Shown: one piece after another, positions 50,759-60,317 of the stretch
How positions within the stretch are numbered: the stretch's first letter is position 1
Layout: every line of letters begins with the position of its first letter
Assembly: GCA_902756345.1 (NCBI GenBank)
Contig: CACVQR010000004.1
Coordinates: forward strand, 310,001-374,000
Direction: 5' to 3'
Origin: Fibrobacter succinogenes
Lineage (GTDB): Bacteria > Fibrobacterota > Fibrobacteria > Fibrobacterales > Fibrobacteraceae
DNA length: 64,000 bases
Notes under the pieces: generated by a model
Seen by the model: only the letters and a program-made list of their open reading frames with translations
Told to the model about the DNA's origin: nothing
Database searches by the model: none
Translations under genes and position numbers: made by a program

Positions 50759-52264
50759 ATGGATACTTTGCTTTTTAACCTTATCTGGATCATACCACTT
50801 TTCACGGTCCTAGTCTGCGCACCGATTTCTTCGCAAAAGGAATCCCTGCTTAAGACAATTCATGCCGTTTCGGGCACCTTTGTGTTGCTGCTTGTCGGCT
50901 ACCTTACCTACAGGCTCTACACGCTTGGCATTGACACAGCCGCCAAGGAATCAGCCCCGCTTTTACTCCATTACTACATGGACATCCCGTGGTTGCATGC
51001 CTTGAACGCCCATTACGCCGTCGGCGCCGATGGGCTCAACATGTTCCTACTGTTCCTTACCGCAGTCATCGTCTGGGGCGGTATCCTGGTCAGCTGGAAC
51101 ATCAAGGGAAACCAGAAGGTGTTCTTCGCGCTCATCCAGCTGCTCGCTACAAGCGTTTACGGCGTGTTCATGAGCATGGACTTGGTGCTGTTCTTCGTAT
51201 TCTACGAAATGGAAGCGCTCTGCATGTACCTGATGATTGCAGGCTACGGCTCGGGCCGCAAGGACTACGGCGGTAAAAAACTGACGCTAACGCTCGCCTT
51301 CGGTTCTTCCATGATTTTGGCAACGCTCTTCGGTCTCTATTTCGAAAGTGGAATCAACAGCTTTAGCCTTGTGGAACTTTCCAAGGTCACACTCCCGATG
51401 GATTACCAGATGTGGGCATTCCCGCTCATGTTCATGGGTTTCGCCGTTTCGAGTTCCCTGTTCCCGTTCCATTTCTGGAGCCCTGATGGTCACTCGGCGG
51501 CACCGACCGCCGTTTCGATGCTGGCTGCCGGCGTGATGATGAAGATGGGCGCTTACGGTTGCTTGCGCGTCGCCATGTTCCTGATGCCGGAAGCGGCCAA
51601 GATTTGGCTCCCGTACGTGGTGGCACTCTTGATCTTTAACGTAGTGCTTGGTCCCTTCATCGCACTTCGCCACAAAGACCTCAAGTACATTACGGCTTAC
51701 AGTTCCATTAGTCACTTGGGTCTTATCTTCTTAGGACTTGCCGCCATGACTCCGGTGGGTCTTCGCGGAGCAAGCCTCCAGATGATTTCTCACGGATTCT
51801 TGACGGGACTCTTCTTCGCAACGATTGGTATGATTTACGAACGCACGCACACCCGCGACATTACCGAAATGGGCGGCATCATGCGCAAGCTCCCGTTCCT
51901 CGGCGTAGGCTTTGTGATTGCAGGCTTTGCGGGTCTTGGGCTCCCAGGCTTTAGCGGATTCATTGCCGAAAGCAACATCTTTATCGGAGCTTTCCAGCAA
52001 GATTCTACGCTTACCCGCATTGTGACTGTACTCGCCATCCTTTCGATTACGACGACTGCCGTTTACATTTTGCAGACGGCAAACCGCATGTTGCACGGCA
52101 ATATGCCGGCCAAGTACGAAACACTTACCGACGCCTGTTTCCGCGAAAAACTCGTAGTGGTTGTTCTTGTGGCGTGTTTACTTTTGATTGGCGTTTTCCC
52201 CGGATGGATTGCAGACATGCTTGACCAAAGCATCGCCCCCATCTTCACCAAGATAGGTTTATAA
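50759..52264 (+). CDS. nuoM: NADH-quinone oxidoreductase subunit M
   Basis: From the ATG at 50759 the 501-residue protein has about 14 hydrophobic segments and the motifs FYEMEALCMYLMIAGYG, FPFHFWSPDGHSAAPTAVSMLAAGVMMKMGAYG and RHKDLKYITAYSSISHLGL. It overlaps nuoN by one base (TAATG). Confidence 0.94.
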   Translation: MDTLLFNLIWIIPLFTVLVCAPISSQKESLLKTIHAVSGTFVLLLVGYLTYRLYTLGIDTAAKESAPLLLHYYMDIPWLHALNAHYAVGADGLNMFLLFLTAVIVWGGILVSWNIKGNQKVFFALIQLLATSVYGVFMSMDLVLFFVFYEMEALCMYLMIAGYGSGRKDYGGKKLTLTLAFGSSMILATLFGLYFESGINSFSLVELSKVTLPMDYQMWAFPLMFMGFAVSSSLFPFHFWSPDGHSAAPTAVSMLAAGVMMKMGAYGCLRVAMFLMPEAAKIWLPYVVALLIFNVVLGPFIALRHKDLKYITAYSSISHLGLIFLGLAAMTPVGLRGASLQMISHGFLTGLFFATIGMIYERTHTRDITEMGGIMRKLPFLGVGFVIAGFAGLGLPGFSGFIAESNIFIGAFQQDSTLTRIVTVLAILSITTTAVYILQTANRMLHGNMPAKYETLTDACFREKLVVVVLVACLLLIGVFPGWIADMLDQSIAPIFTKIGL

Positions 52265-53700
52265 TGTTCAGCATTCCCAATTTCGTCATTCCCGATTTAC
52301 TGCTTCTGCTTTTCCCGTTTATCGTGATCGGGAGCAGACTGTTCTGTACTGACCGCTCCAAGGTTCCTTGGAGAATCGGAAACATCGGATTCATTCTGAT
52401 TTTCATCTTGTTGAACCTGATTCCGCTTACAGGCGGAGCCGGCAGGTTCTTTATCACGAACTGGCATATCGATACCTTTGGCGTTTTAATGCGCGAGGTT
52501 TTGATGGTGTCCGCTATTCTCGGCATTTGGCTTGCAAAAGACTACTTTGACCACAGTGGCGACGGTAAGCCCGCCATGCACCAGATTGCCGAATTTATCG
52601 GCACGGTTGCATTCGCCACCTTCGGCGGATTCACGGTGGTTTCGGCCTGCGACATGCTCACGTTCTTCCTGGGCCTCGAAATCGCGACCATTCCGATGTA
52701 CGCTCTTGCAGCCTGGAACAAGCGCGACCAATACGGTTCTGAAGCAGCGACCAAGTACATTCTGATGGGTTCTGTCGCGACCGCGTTCGAACTGTTCGGA
52801 TTCAGCTACCTTTACGGTTTTGCGGGTTCGATTCACTTTGAAGCCATTCAGCAAGCCGTCGTCGCAGGCACCTCTCCCCTGCTGTGGATTGCGGTGCTAT
52901 TCCTGTTTGCAGGTATTGGCTTTAAACTGACTTTGTTCCCGTTCTACACCTGGGCTCCGGACGTTTACGAAGGTGCTCCGACTCCGGTAACAGCCATTCT
53001 CTCGGTCACATCGAAGGCAACCGCAATTGCATTCCTCGTGATGCTCGTTTACGGCCCGCTCGCCCCGATTCAGGAACAAATCGCCCCCTTTATCGCCCTC
53101 CTTGCCGGCACCACGCTCTTTGTCGGTAACCTCGGCGCCCTCAAGCAGAGCAGGCTTCGCCGCTTTATGGCTTACAGTTCGATTGCCCAGGCCGGCTACA
53201 TTATGGTAGCACTCCTTGGCCCGGCTGCCACCGCAAAGACAGCTATCATTTACTACCTGTTCGTATACGCGGTTTCGAACTACCTCGCCTTCTTTATCTT
53301 CGGCATTATCGGGCATCACCGCGAAGAGACATTCAATTCTCTGCGTGGGCTTTCCAAGCAGAAGCCGATGCTTGCAATCGCTCTTGCTGTCGCCATGTTC
53401 AGCTTGGCTGGCATTCCGCCGCTTGCCGGTTTCTTCGGAAAGTTCCACTTGTTCTTCAGCGGAGCTTCTACCGGACATTACGGCATCGTGACGTTTGCAG
53501 TCCTCAACAACGTACTTGCGCTGTATTACTACTTGCAGCTTATCAAGAGCGCTTGGATTGACGAGACCGACGACCACCTGAATCCGCTGCGCATGACCAA
53601 GCGCCAGCGCGGTGTGATTTGGCTCTTGACTGTTGCAGTGATTGTGCTCGGGGTGCTGCCATTCCTCAGCGACAACATCTTCGCCGGTTTCACTTTTTAA
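52264..53700 (+). CDS. nuoN: NADH-quinone oxidoreductase subunit N
   Basis: This 478-residue antiporter-like subunit has LGLEIATIPMYALAAWNKRD, FKLTLFPFYTWAPDVYEGAPTPVTAILSVTSKATAIAF and LKQSRLRRFMAYSSIAQAGYIMVALLG. It is the last gene of the nuo cluster. No nuoE, nuoF or nuoG follows before the terminator at 53757. Confidence 0.94.
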   Translation: MFSIPNFVIPDLLLLLFPFIVIGSRLFCTDRSKVPWRIGNIGFILIFILLNLIPLTGGAGRFFITNWHIDTFGVLMREVLMVSAILGIWLAKDYFDHSGDGKPAMHQIAEFIGTVAFATFGGFTVVSACDMLTFFLGLEIATIPMYALAAWNKRDQYGSEAATKYILMGSVATAFELFGFSYLYGFAGSIHFEAIQQAVVAGTSPLLWIAVLFLFAGIGFKLTLFPFYTWAPDVYEGAPTPVTAILSVTSKATAIAFLVMLVYGPLAPIQEQIAPFIALLAGTTLFVGNLGALKQSRLRRFMAYSSIAQAGYIMVALLGPAATAKTAIIYYLFVYAVSNYLAFFIFGIIGHHREETFNSLRGLSKQKPMLAIALAVAMFSLAGIPPLAGFFGKFHLFFSGASTGHYGIVTFAVLNNVLALYYYLQLIKSAWIDETDDHLNPLRMTKRQRGVIWLLTVAVIVLGVLPFLSDNIFAGFTF

Positions 53701-53806
53701 GACCGCTCGGCTCTATCGCATCATCTAGAATCTGACTTCACCTCGCTCTCGCGAACACGACCCGTCAACACGGGTCGTTTTTCGCTCACGGTAAGACCGC
53801 TCGGCT
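53699..53806. repeat. 14-bp direct repeat flanking the nuo terminator
   Basis: AAGACCGCTCGGCT occurs at 53699-53712, starting within the nuoN stop, and again at 53793-53806, on both sides of the terminator. Confidence 0.6.
53757..53783 (+). terminator. nuo operon terminator
   Basis: ACGACCCG (53757-53764) and CGGGTCGT (53771-53778) form a perfect 8-bp stem followed by TTTTC. Confidence 0.8.
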
Positions 53807-53920
53807 TTTTTGTTGGTGTTCATTTTGTGTACATATTTTGGCGGGAACGTTCGTTTTGTGGCCACTAGAATTTTTAATTTTATACTCGTAAAAATTTAAC
53901 CCCAATTCATGGAATTGACT

Positions 53921-56900
53921 ATGAGCATTAAAGAATACCTCGCCGGCGCAAAACAGGCCGGTTCCGTCCAGAAGCTGATGACCCCGGGCCTCGCCGTGGA
54001 ATTTATCCAGCCCTGGTACACCCCGCTTTCTACGACCCCCTCTACCACGGGTATTGCTGTCGGCGGTATCGGCTCGACATTTACCGCAACGCCTGCGGGC
54101 ACCACTCCCGTGATGAACGTGATGCCGGGCGTGCAGGTCCGCACCGAAAAGCCCGCTGACCTCCGCTTCAACAACTTCTTCTTCAAGGAAGCGGTCTTAA
54201 ACGCAAAGGCTCCCCTTGTAATTGGCAACTTCGCCGCATTCGGCATCTACAACAACAACTTCCCGCTCCTCGATGCAAACGGCGCGCGCGTTTTCGGCGA
54301 TGCCGACATGAAGGACCAGAAGAAGGCAGAAGCCAAGCTCAACAAGGTACTTGCCGACAAGACTCTTTTGGCAACGAACAAGGCCGCCTTTGAACGCTGG
54401 CACATCCAGTTCAGCGACCGCACCCAGGCTTTGATCGCTGCAGGCAAGGACACCGCCGCCATCAACCGCGCCGTTCTCATTGATTTCTTCGATGGCATGA
54501 TTGGTGAAAAGGCAGCCCGCGAAGGCGCCCTCACCGCCGCCTGGGCAAACGACTCCGAATTCCTCGGCCAGCCGGGCTACGACGCCGCCAAGATGAAATA
54601 TACCGCCCTCTACCCCGTGAGCGAAACCATTTACGAAGGCAAGGGTGTCGCAATCACCAAGACCCAGTCCAGCTACGTGACTCCGGGTGACGAACGTCTC
54701 TCTAGCCTCCCGGTGAACGCCACCGTGTTCACTCTCGAAAATAACACCAAGGAAACCCGCGAAGTGACGATTGTCCAGATTCAGGACAGCATCACGGGTT
54801 ACATGGCCAAGAAGGACCGCCAGGGCGTTCAGGACTCCAGTTTTGTGCTGGTGCCGTCTGCTCGTTTCCCGAAGGGAGTGCAGTTCGACAAGGAACTCAA
54901 GGATGGCCGTTCCGTTCGCGGTATCGAATTTTACAACGAAAAGGCTCTCGCCGAAAGCGACTTCAACGGTTGCATGGGCGTGTCCGTCGCCTGGAACAAG
55001 AAGGACAACCTGAACGTTTCCGTGAAGCCCATGTTCTACCAGGACGATGCCGCCTCTGTGCTGAAGGGCGCTCTCCAGAGCGGTCGCGTTGCAGGCTCTT
55101 GGGTCAAGAACGTTTACAGCGGTCGTGAAACGATTGCAGGCGCCGTCGCCGTGACTGCCGTTTTGAAGCCGAAGCAGAAGGTCAGCTTCCAATTCAACCT
55201 GGTGCTGGATTTCCCCGAAATCAAGCTGAACAAGCTTACCTCCGCCAAGAAGTACACCGCTTTCTTCCCCGAAGCTTATGGCCGTGTGGGCGCCATCCTA
55301 GAAGAAGCCCTCGCCGCCGACAAGAACTTTGACGCTCGCCTCAAGGCATTCGAAGCACTCGTGCCGAAGAAGGCCGTGGCCAAGCTCTACAAGACTGCCG
55401 CCAAGCAGGCCGAATTCAAGAGCCTCGCCCTCAACACCCTCAGCTTCCTCGCCGAAGCCACCGTGTGGGACAAGGACGACCGCTTCTTGGTTCGCGAATG
55501 CGCCGACTATCCGTTCTTCAACTCCCTGGACGTTTACTTCTACGGAAGTTTCAGCCTGATGGCCCTGATGCCGCGCCTCGATGGAGTGGTGATGAAGCGC
55601 TTCGGTGACGCGATTCTCGCCGTGAACGACAACCGCCGCCGCCACCACGAATACGTGAACCTCCCCTACGCGGACCTCCCGGACCCGAAACTAGAAGGCC
55701 CCCGCGCCGTTCGTGGTGCCGTGATTCACGACCTGGGAAGTCCCTTCGATGCCGAACCCGATGCCTACGACTGGCACAACGTGAAGGAATGGAAGGATCT
55801 CGCTCCGAAGTACGTGCTGATGGTGCTCCGTCATTACGTGAAGACGCAGGACAAGCAGAACTTGCAGGATTGCAAGGAAGCCGTCTACGCCGCCATGGAA
55901 TACCTCGAGAAGATGGTGAACGAGGGCGAAAACTTCCCGCTCACCCACGGTACCGACGACACCTTCGACAACCTCTCCAGCCACGGCATTTCCGTGTACT
56001 GCGGTAGCCTCTGGATTGCTGGCCTCCGCGCTGCGGCGCGTATTGCCGAAATCCTCGGCGACAAGCAGCAGGCTGACACCTGGAACGCCAAGGCCGATGC
56101 CGCCAACAAGGAATTCGACGAAGCCTTGTGGGACGAAGCTGAAGGCTACTACCACTTCTTCGTGACTCCGATGGAAGCGAAGGACGTTGTGGCTGACAAG
56201 CTCCCGCAGCTCGCCGACGCCATCAAGGAAACGCTCGTCATTGACGGTAACGATGTGAAGGCAGCCCTCAAGACCATCAACGAATGGCTGAACGCTGGCG
56301 AAATCCCGAGCGACGTGGAACTTTCCAAGAACGAACTCCGCGGCCTCAAGAAGGCATGGCTCACCGCCCAGTGCAAGGACGCATTCACCGCCAGCTGGAA
56401 CGCAAAGATTGCTAACGACTGCGATGACGTATTCGCCGACACGATGCTCGCCGATACCTACCTCCGCCTGCTCGGCCTCAAGCCGATTAGCGACGAAAAG
56501 AAGGCCAAGGCCAACCTGTTGCGCATTTTCAACACGAACTACAAGGCCAACAGCCCGCTCATCGGTGCCGCGAACCTTGTGCGTAAGGATGGCAGCCCGC
56601 TTGACGAATTCAATTTCCAGGCTCACGACGTGTGGATCGGCATCCAGTACAGCATTATGTGCGCCATGATGCACCACGGCCTCGAAAAGCAGGCTGCTAA
56701 CATGGGTGACTCCATGATCCGCAACCTCTACGAAGAAGCCCGCATTCCGTTTGCCGCACCGGAAGGATTCAACGGTTCTTGCCGCCTGCACCCGGAAGCG
56801 CTCGTGAAGGCCTTCGGCCTCAGCGCTACCGCCGCCGACAAGATGCACAAGGAACTCCTGAAGAAGGGCGCCCTCCTTGCAGATTCCCGCATCAGCCCGA

Positions 56901-57064
56901 AGCTCCCCCGCAACCTGCCCGCCTTCACCAAGGCATTCGGCAGCATCGCGAAAGCCAACAAGGTTGAAGCGAGCGCACTGTTCATGCTGCTCCACAGCAC
57001 GGCACTCAAGTACACCGCCGGCAAGTACTTCCGCCCGGGTATGGTGTTCGCTTTGCTTTATTAA
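53921..57064 (+). CDS. GH116-like glycosidase (GBA2-type beta-glucosidase fold)
   Basis: About 1047 residues, without signal peptide, so cytoplasmic. Near the start GIAVGGIGSTFTATPAGTT matches the GIPLGGIGGG motif of GH116. Around residue 523 RECADYPFFNSLDVYFYGSFSLMALMP matches the block with the nucleophile (YNTYDVHFYASF in GBA2). Near 675 GTDDTFDNL matches the DQTYD acid/base site. DYDWHN..EWKDLAPKYVLMVLRHY is another family block. Likely role: hydrolysis of beta-glucosides taken up from plant fibre. The protein is longer than TxGH116 because of an inserted region (residues about 100-210). The ATG at 53921 has GGA 8 bp upstream. An ATG at 53909 would add four residues. Confidence 0.75.
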   Translation: MSIKEYLAGAKQAGSVQKLMTPGLAVEFIQPWYTPLSTTPSTTGIAVGGIGSTFTATPAGTTPVMNVMPGVQVRTEKPADLRFNNFFFKEAVLNAKAPLVIGNFAAFGIYNNNFPLLDANGARVFGDADMKDQKKAEAKLNKVLADKTLLATNKAAFERWHIQFSDRTQALIAAGKDTAAINRAVLIDFFDGMIGEKAAREGALTAAWANDSEFLGQPGYDAAKMKYTALYPVSETIYEGKGVAITKTQSSYVTPGDERLSSLPVNATVFTLENNTKETREVTIVQIQDSITGYMAKKDRQGVQDSSFVLVPSARFPKGVQFDKELKDGRSVRGIEFYNEKALAESDFNGCMGVSVAWNKKDNLNVSVKPMFYQDDAASVLKGALQSGRVAGSWVKNVYSGRETIAGAVAVTAVLKPKQKVSFQFNLVLDFPEIKLNKLTSAKKYTAFFPEAYGRVGAILEEALAADKNFDARLKAFEALVPKKAVAKLYKTAAKQAEFKSLALNTLSFLAEATVWDKDDRFLVRECADYPFFNSLDVYFYGSFSLMALMPRLDGVVMKRFGDAILAVNDNRRRHHEYVNLPYADLPDPKLEGPRAVRGAVIHDLGSPFDAEPDAYDWHNVKEWKDLAPKYVLMVLRHYVKTQDKQNLQDCKEAVYAAMEYLEKMVNEGENFPLTHGTDDTFDNLSSHGISVYCGSLWIAGLRAAARIAEILGDKQQADTWNAKADAANKEFDEALWDEAEGYYHFFVTPMEAKDVVADKLPQLADAIKETLVIDGNDVKAALKTINEWLNAGEIPSDVELSKNELRGLKKAWLTAQCKDAFTASWNAKIANDCDDVFADTMLADTYLRLLGLKPISDEKKAKANLLRIFNTNYKANSPLIGAANLVRKDGSPLDEFNFQAHDVWIGIQYSIMCAMMHHGLEKQAANMGDSMIRNLYEEARIPFAAPEGFNGSCRLHPEALVKAFGLSATAADKMHKELLKKGALLADSRISPKLPRNLPAFTKAFGSIAKANKVEASALFMLLHSTALKYTAGKYFRPGMVFALLY

Positions 57065-57109
57065 GATTGCATTCGCAATACTAATAAGCTCCGTTTTTCC
57101 GGATATAGC

Positions 57110-57142
57110 AAAACAGGCGCTCCGCTGGAGCGCCTGTTTTTT
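57110..57142 (+). terminator. Terminator of the GH116-like gene
   Basis: A perfect 14-bp stem (57110-57123 with 57127-57140), 3-base loop, ending in six T. Confidence 0.88.
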
Positions 57143-57161
57143 CGTGAGTAGCAAGGAGTAA

Positions 57162-58637
57162 TTACCCTTTCCAATTAGGGTCAACTTCGTACATAATCTC
57201 ATTGACCCAGTACAGAACATCCTTGAACTTGACGTATCGGGCAGTTGCATTTTCCGGTTCAATCAGAAATTCGATTTTATCAAAGTTGCAAATGCACTTG
57301 GTTACACTGGTTTCATCGTAATAGTCAAGCATCAAGGTATCGCCAACCATCTTCTGAGAAACCTTCGCGTCTATTCCGCAATAGTCCATCACATTTTTCA
57401 AGGTCAAGACTGTCATACCGTTCATGTAAGTAATCTGCCTTGCTTCGGGAAGGTCAGAGACTGCACTTTTTGTAACAGGCTTTACGGCAAGGTCATTATC
57501 CATGCATTTGCCTCGCGCATAGCCGTTCAATTCCAAATCCGTCGGGGTCGATTCGGGAACACTATCCTGCGCGGCAGGAATAGAATCCCGCGGTTCCTGT
57601 TCATCAGGTGGAAACGCCTTAATAATTTCCATTCTGTTGCCATAATCTCCATCGATAACGGCAACTAACAGCTTGGCATTGATAAATGCAGGGTCCGCCT
57701 TCACCTTAAAAATCAGTCGGGAATCACACATGCAATCCGGTTCGGCATTGACGGTATCAAGCGCCGCTTGTTGCATATAAAGAGTATCACCGGAAGCCGA
57801 AAGGTAAATATTTCCGACAACAGGTTTCCTTATGATACTCACCGTTCCACTGATAGACCTACAACTCATTGACACGTTCTCGACAACGATCGTTGCCGAA
57901 TCGTCTCCGTCTTCATAACCCATATAGGCTATAGGAGGCAAAGCCGCATCCATCATAGGGTCCACCTTTTTATCGAGACACGTTCCAAAGATATCGTTAA
58001 TCTGCTGTACGGTTTCTTCTTGCGAAGAAGACGAAAGATCAATACAACAAGTCTCGCTCGACATGTGAATATCAAAGCTCGAAGACGACGACACTGAAGA
58101 CGAGCTCTGTTCCTCGTTAGAAGAAGGCCCCTGTTCCTCGCTAGACGAAGACTCCTCTCCCACGCCATTTTCCTTCACTAACGGCAAGGTTTCCCAATCA
58201 CTAAACGAAATCCAAGACACCTTTTCAAAAGAGGAATTATTCTGCACTTTGAAAGACACCTTCGTCGGGCACAGACAATCTGCATACGAATCAATATATT
58301 CACCAGAAACAACAAGTGTATCGCCAGAAACTACGGCCTTGAGATTTTCATAACGAGAGCCACAAGGGATTTCCGAAACATACCCCATGTCAACGTATGC
58401 AAAGCCATCTTCATCCGATTTGTAAATGGTCGCCACCGGACGCAACGCATCAACCGCTTCCGATGCTTCAGCATTTTCGTGAATGCATTCCAAGTTCGAA
58501 TCCTTCACCAAAAGTGCCGAATCCTGCTCAGATGCCGTGCTCGAAGACGAATCGTCGCCGCAGGCGAGCAGAGCGAACGAGAGCGCTGCCGTAATTGAGG
58601 CGGAAGCAATACCGGTCAAAATTTTCGCGTTTTTCAT
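57162..58637 (-). CDS. Lipoprotein with three copies of a GDTL/CxC domain
   Basis: The 491 residues start with a lipoprotein signal (lipobox SFALLAC near residue 26) and poly-Ser. Three domains of about 100-115 residues follow, each with GDTL-x-(V/M/L) and later a C-x-C followed by a beta strand: SGDTLVVSGEY..DCLCPTKVSF, SGDTLYMQQAA..DCMCDSRLIF and VGDTLMLDYYD..KCICNFDKIEF. Domains 1 and 2 are separated by a second Ser-rich linker. The single-copy version is in the next gene upstream, so this one grew by duplication. It overlaps that gene by 4 bp. Function unknown; surface exposure likely. Confidence 0.65.
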   Translation of the reverse strand: MKNAKILTGIASASITAALSFALLACGDDSSSSTASEQDSALLVKDSNLECIHENAEASEAVDALRPVATIYKSDEDGFAYVDMGYVSEIPCGSRYENLKAVVSGDTLVVSGEYIDSYADCLCPTKVSFKVQNNSSFEKVSWISFSDWETLPLVKENGVGEESSSSEEQGPSSNEEQSSSSVSSSSSFDIHMSSETCCIDLSSSSQEETVQQINDIFGTCLDKKVDPMMDAALPPIAYMGYEDGDDSATIVVENVSMSCRSISGTVSIIRKPVVGNIYLSASGDTLYMQQAALDTVNAEPDCMCDSRLIFKVKADPAFINAKLLVAVIDGDYGNRMEIIKAFPPDEQEPRDSIPAAQDSVPESTPTDLELNGYARGKCMDNDLAVKPVTKSAVSDLPEARQITYMNGMTVLTLKNVMDYCGIDAKVSQKMVGDTLMLDYYDETSVTKCICNFDKIEFLIEPENATARYVKFKDVLYWVNEIMYEVDPNWKG

Positions 58638-59491
58638 ATGAATCCTCCTTCTTGTTTATTCTGTTTAGGCTGCTCCGGAACGGGAGTCAAATCTTCCACC
58701 GGGAAAGCCTCCCTTCGATTAAATACCGTATAGTCAAAGTCCGAATACCATTTATCCAGTGAAAATTCAATTCTGGCCGCACAAACACAACCGTATGTAG
58801 ATCTCTTGTTGCGATTTTCATCGCTCCTCGAATCGGCAACGTACAACGTATCGCCTTCAAGTTTCACTTGAATACGGTTCCCGGAAGTCTGCATTTTCAA
58901 GAACATCTCCCGACTAGACGCGGCACACGGGACTTCGAGAGCAACGTCCATCAAGGTTACATGAACCCAATCTTGCTCCACATTTTTTTTAGCATATGGA
59001 GTGAATCCAAAATCCGTTTTTTCATTAGAATCATCCAACTCGTATACTTCGCCCAAGCAATAGACTAAAGGACTTTCCGGATTTATAGTATCAGACAATT
59101 CCGACGAAGATGACACCGGTATCGGATCCGGCCAAAGGTCTTTATCTTCAATCGAACTGCTGCTCACGTCCTTTGAATCCACGATCGACGAGCTAGATTC
59201 TACCACAATTATCTCTATAGACGAGCTGGATTCAATAACGATATCCGCAATGTTACTGGACGAGCTCAATTCTACAGGAGGAACATCCTTCCCGCCTCCT
59301 ACAGACGAACTGGACAATTCCACATCCGGAGCAACCGCCGAAGAACTCATTTGAGACGAGCTGCTAGCCTCGGCAATGGAATTGGGATCGATGGTTCCGC
59401 CCGCCAAAGAACCGCCCGCGGAATCGTCGGAGCAGGCCACCATAAAAGCAATCGAAAATGCCGTTACAGAAAAAACAAACTTCTTAAGCAT
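58634..59491 (-). CDS. Lipoprotein with poly-Ser linker and one GDTL/CxC domain
   Basis: This 285-residue protein starts MLKKFVFSVTAFSIAFMVAC, a lipoprotein signal. Residues about 40-130 are a linker with many SSSS runs and acidic/valine spacers. The C-terminus has one domain with EGDTLYVADSR and CVCAARIEFSLDKWY. It starts inside the end of the regulator gene (8-bp overlap) and its stop overlaps the triple-domain lipoprotein. Confidence 0.65.
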   Translation of the reverse strand: MLKKFVFSVTAFSIAFMVACSDDSAGGSLAGGTIDPNSIAEASSSSQMSSSAVAPDVELSSSSVGGGKDVPPVELSSSSNIADIVIESSSSIEIIVVESSSSIVDSKDVSSSSIEDKDLWPDPIPVSSSSELSDTINPESPLVYCLGEVYELDDSNEKTDFGFTPYAKKNVEQDWVHVTLMDVALEVPCAASSREMFLKMQTSGNRIQVKLEGDTLYVADSRSDENRNKRSTYGCVCAARIEFSLDKWYSDFDYTVFNRREAFPVEDLTPVPEQPKQNKQEGGFI

Positions 59492-60317
59492 GGCGCACCT
59501 CTTTAATTTTGTCCGTTACCGGGAAAAACTGGAAATTGATTCTACAAACTTGATCCTGGTCGCTATATTCATTCGCAATTGCAAGCACTTTTCTGCAGCA
59601 GGCATCGAGCTCTTTTGCAATCCGTTCGCTTGCCTCTTGATTCACGCTGAGCGTGACACCCGTAAAATAACGTTCGTTCGGCGCATAGCGATCTACGGCA
59701 CGCGCCGCCATGTTCGCCATTTCTTTATGCATGGCACGAATAGCAATAGGAAGCGCTTCCTTGGAGCCTATTACGGTCTGTTCCGTCTGCGAATAGACCT
59801 TTTCGCCATCCTTCTTCAGGAAACCAGCCTTCACCAAGAAATTCAACACGTCGCGCACTTCCTCGGCAGACACATGTTCCTTGCACGCATCGGCTACGTC
59901 GCGAGGAGTCGCCCCCGGCATCATCGGAATCAGTTCCCTTAAAACCGGATACTTCCAGGATTCATAATACTGGAACGCATCGCTATCGACCACGCGCACC
60001 TTGTGTTCCAACGCAATCCTCTGCATTTCGAGGAGGGCCGCCTTCTTGGCTTCGTCCTTGTCGGCATTGCAGAAAAGAACCATTTCGCGGAAGTAATCCG
60101 CCTCGTAGCCGCTAAGCCCCATGGCCTTCGCCACGTCGTCTATTTTGACCTTGCTGAGCTTGCTCTGGCCCATGCACACAAGCTTCAAGAAGTTCGGCGA
60201 GGTAAAACCGGCACTTTTGCAGAACTCGCGCCACGAGAACGCACCCAGGCGTTTGCGTTCATCGTAGTAATCCTGCATAAAGAGGTGATAGTCTTTGTAT
60301 TCAAGTACCGATTTCAT
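59484..60317 (-). CDS. TIGR02147/DUF4423-type regulator
   Basis: This 277-residue protein is of the Fibrobacter-expanded TIGR02147 family: the N-terminal part has a helix-turn-helix-like stretch (FSWREFCKSAGFTSPNFLKLVCMGQSKLSKVKIDDVAKAMGL), the middle LNFLVKAGFLKKDG is winged-helix-like, and the C-terminal FTGVTLSVNQEASERIAKELDACCRKVLAIA fits DUF4423. It is the first gene of an overlapping run with two lipoproteins and is divergent from a third. The TIGR02147 assignment is from memory of the family pattern. A transcription-factor role is inferred. Confidence 0.75.
   Translation of the reverse strand: MKSVLEYKDYHLFMQDYYDERKRLGAFSWREFCKSAGFTSPNFLKLVCMGQSKLSKVKIDDVAKAMGLSGYEADYFREMVLFCNADKDEAKKAALLEMQRIALEHKVRVVDSDAFQYYESWKYPVLRELIPMMPGATPRDVADACKEHVSAEEVRDVLNFLVKAGFLKKDGEKVYSQTEQTVIGSKEALPIAIRAMHKEMANMAARAVDRYAPNERYFTGVTLSVNQEASERIAKELDACCRKVLAIANEYSDQDQVCRINFQFFPVTDKIKEVRHA

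Noticed and set aside
43535-53700. nuo cluster as membrane-bound hydrogenase or Mrp antiporter
   Set aside because: NuoD lacks the paired CxxC [NiFe] ligands I would expect at both ends, and nuoA, nuoJ and nuoK are present, which points to true complex I.
53909-57064. Large glycosidase as GH94 cellobiose phosphorylase
   Set aside because: Size and alpha/alpha-barrel character fit at first sight, but the ordered motifs near residues 40, 523 and 675 match GH116 and not the GH94 signature.
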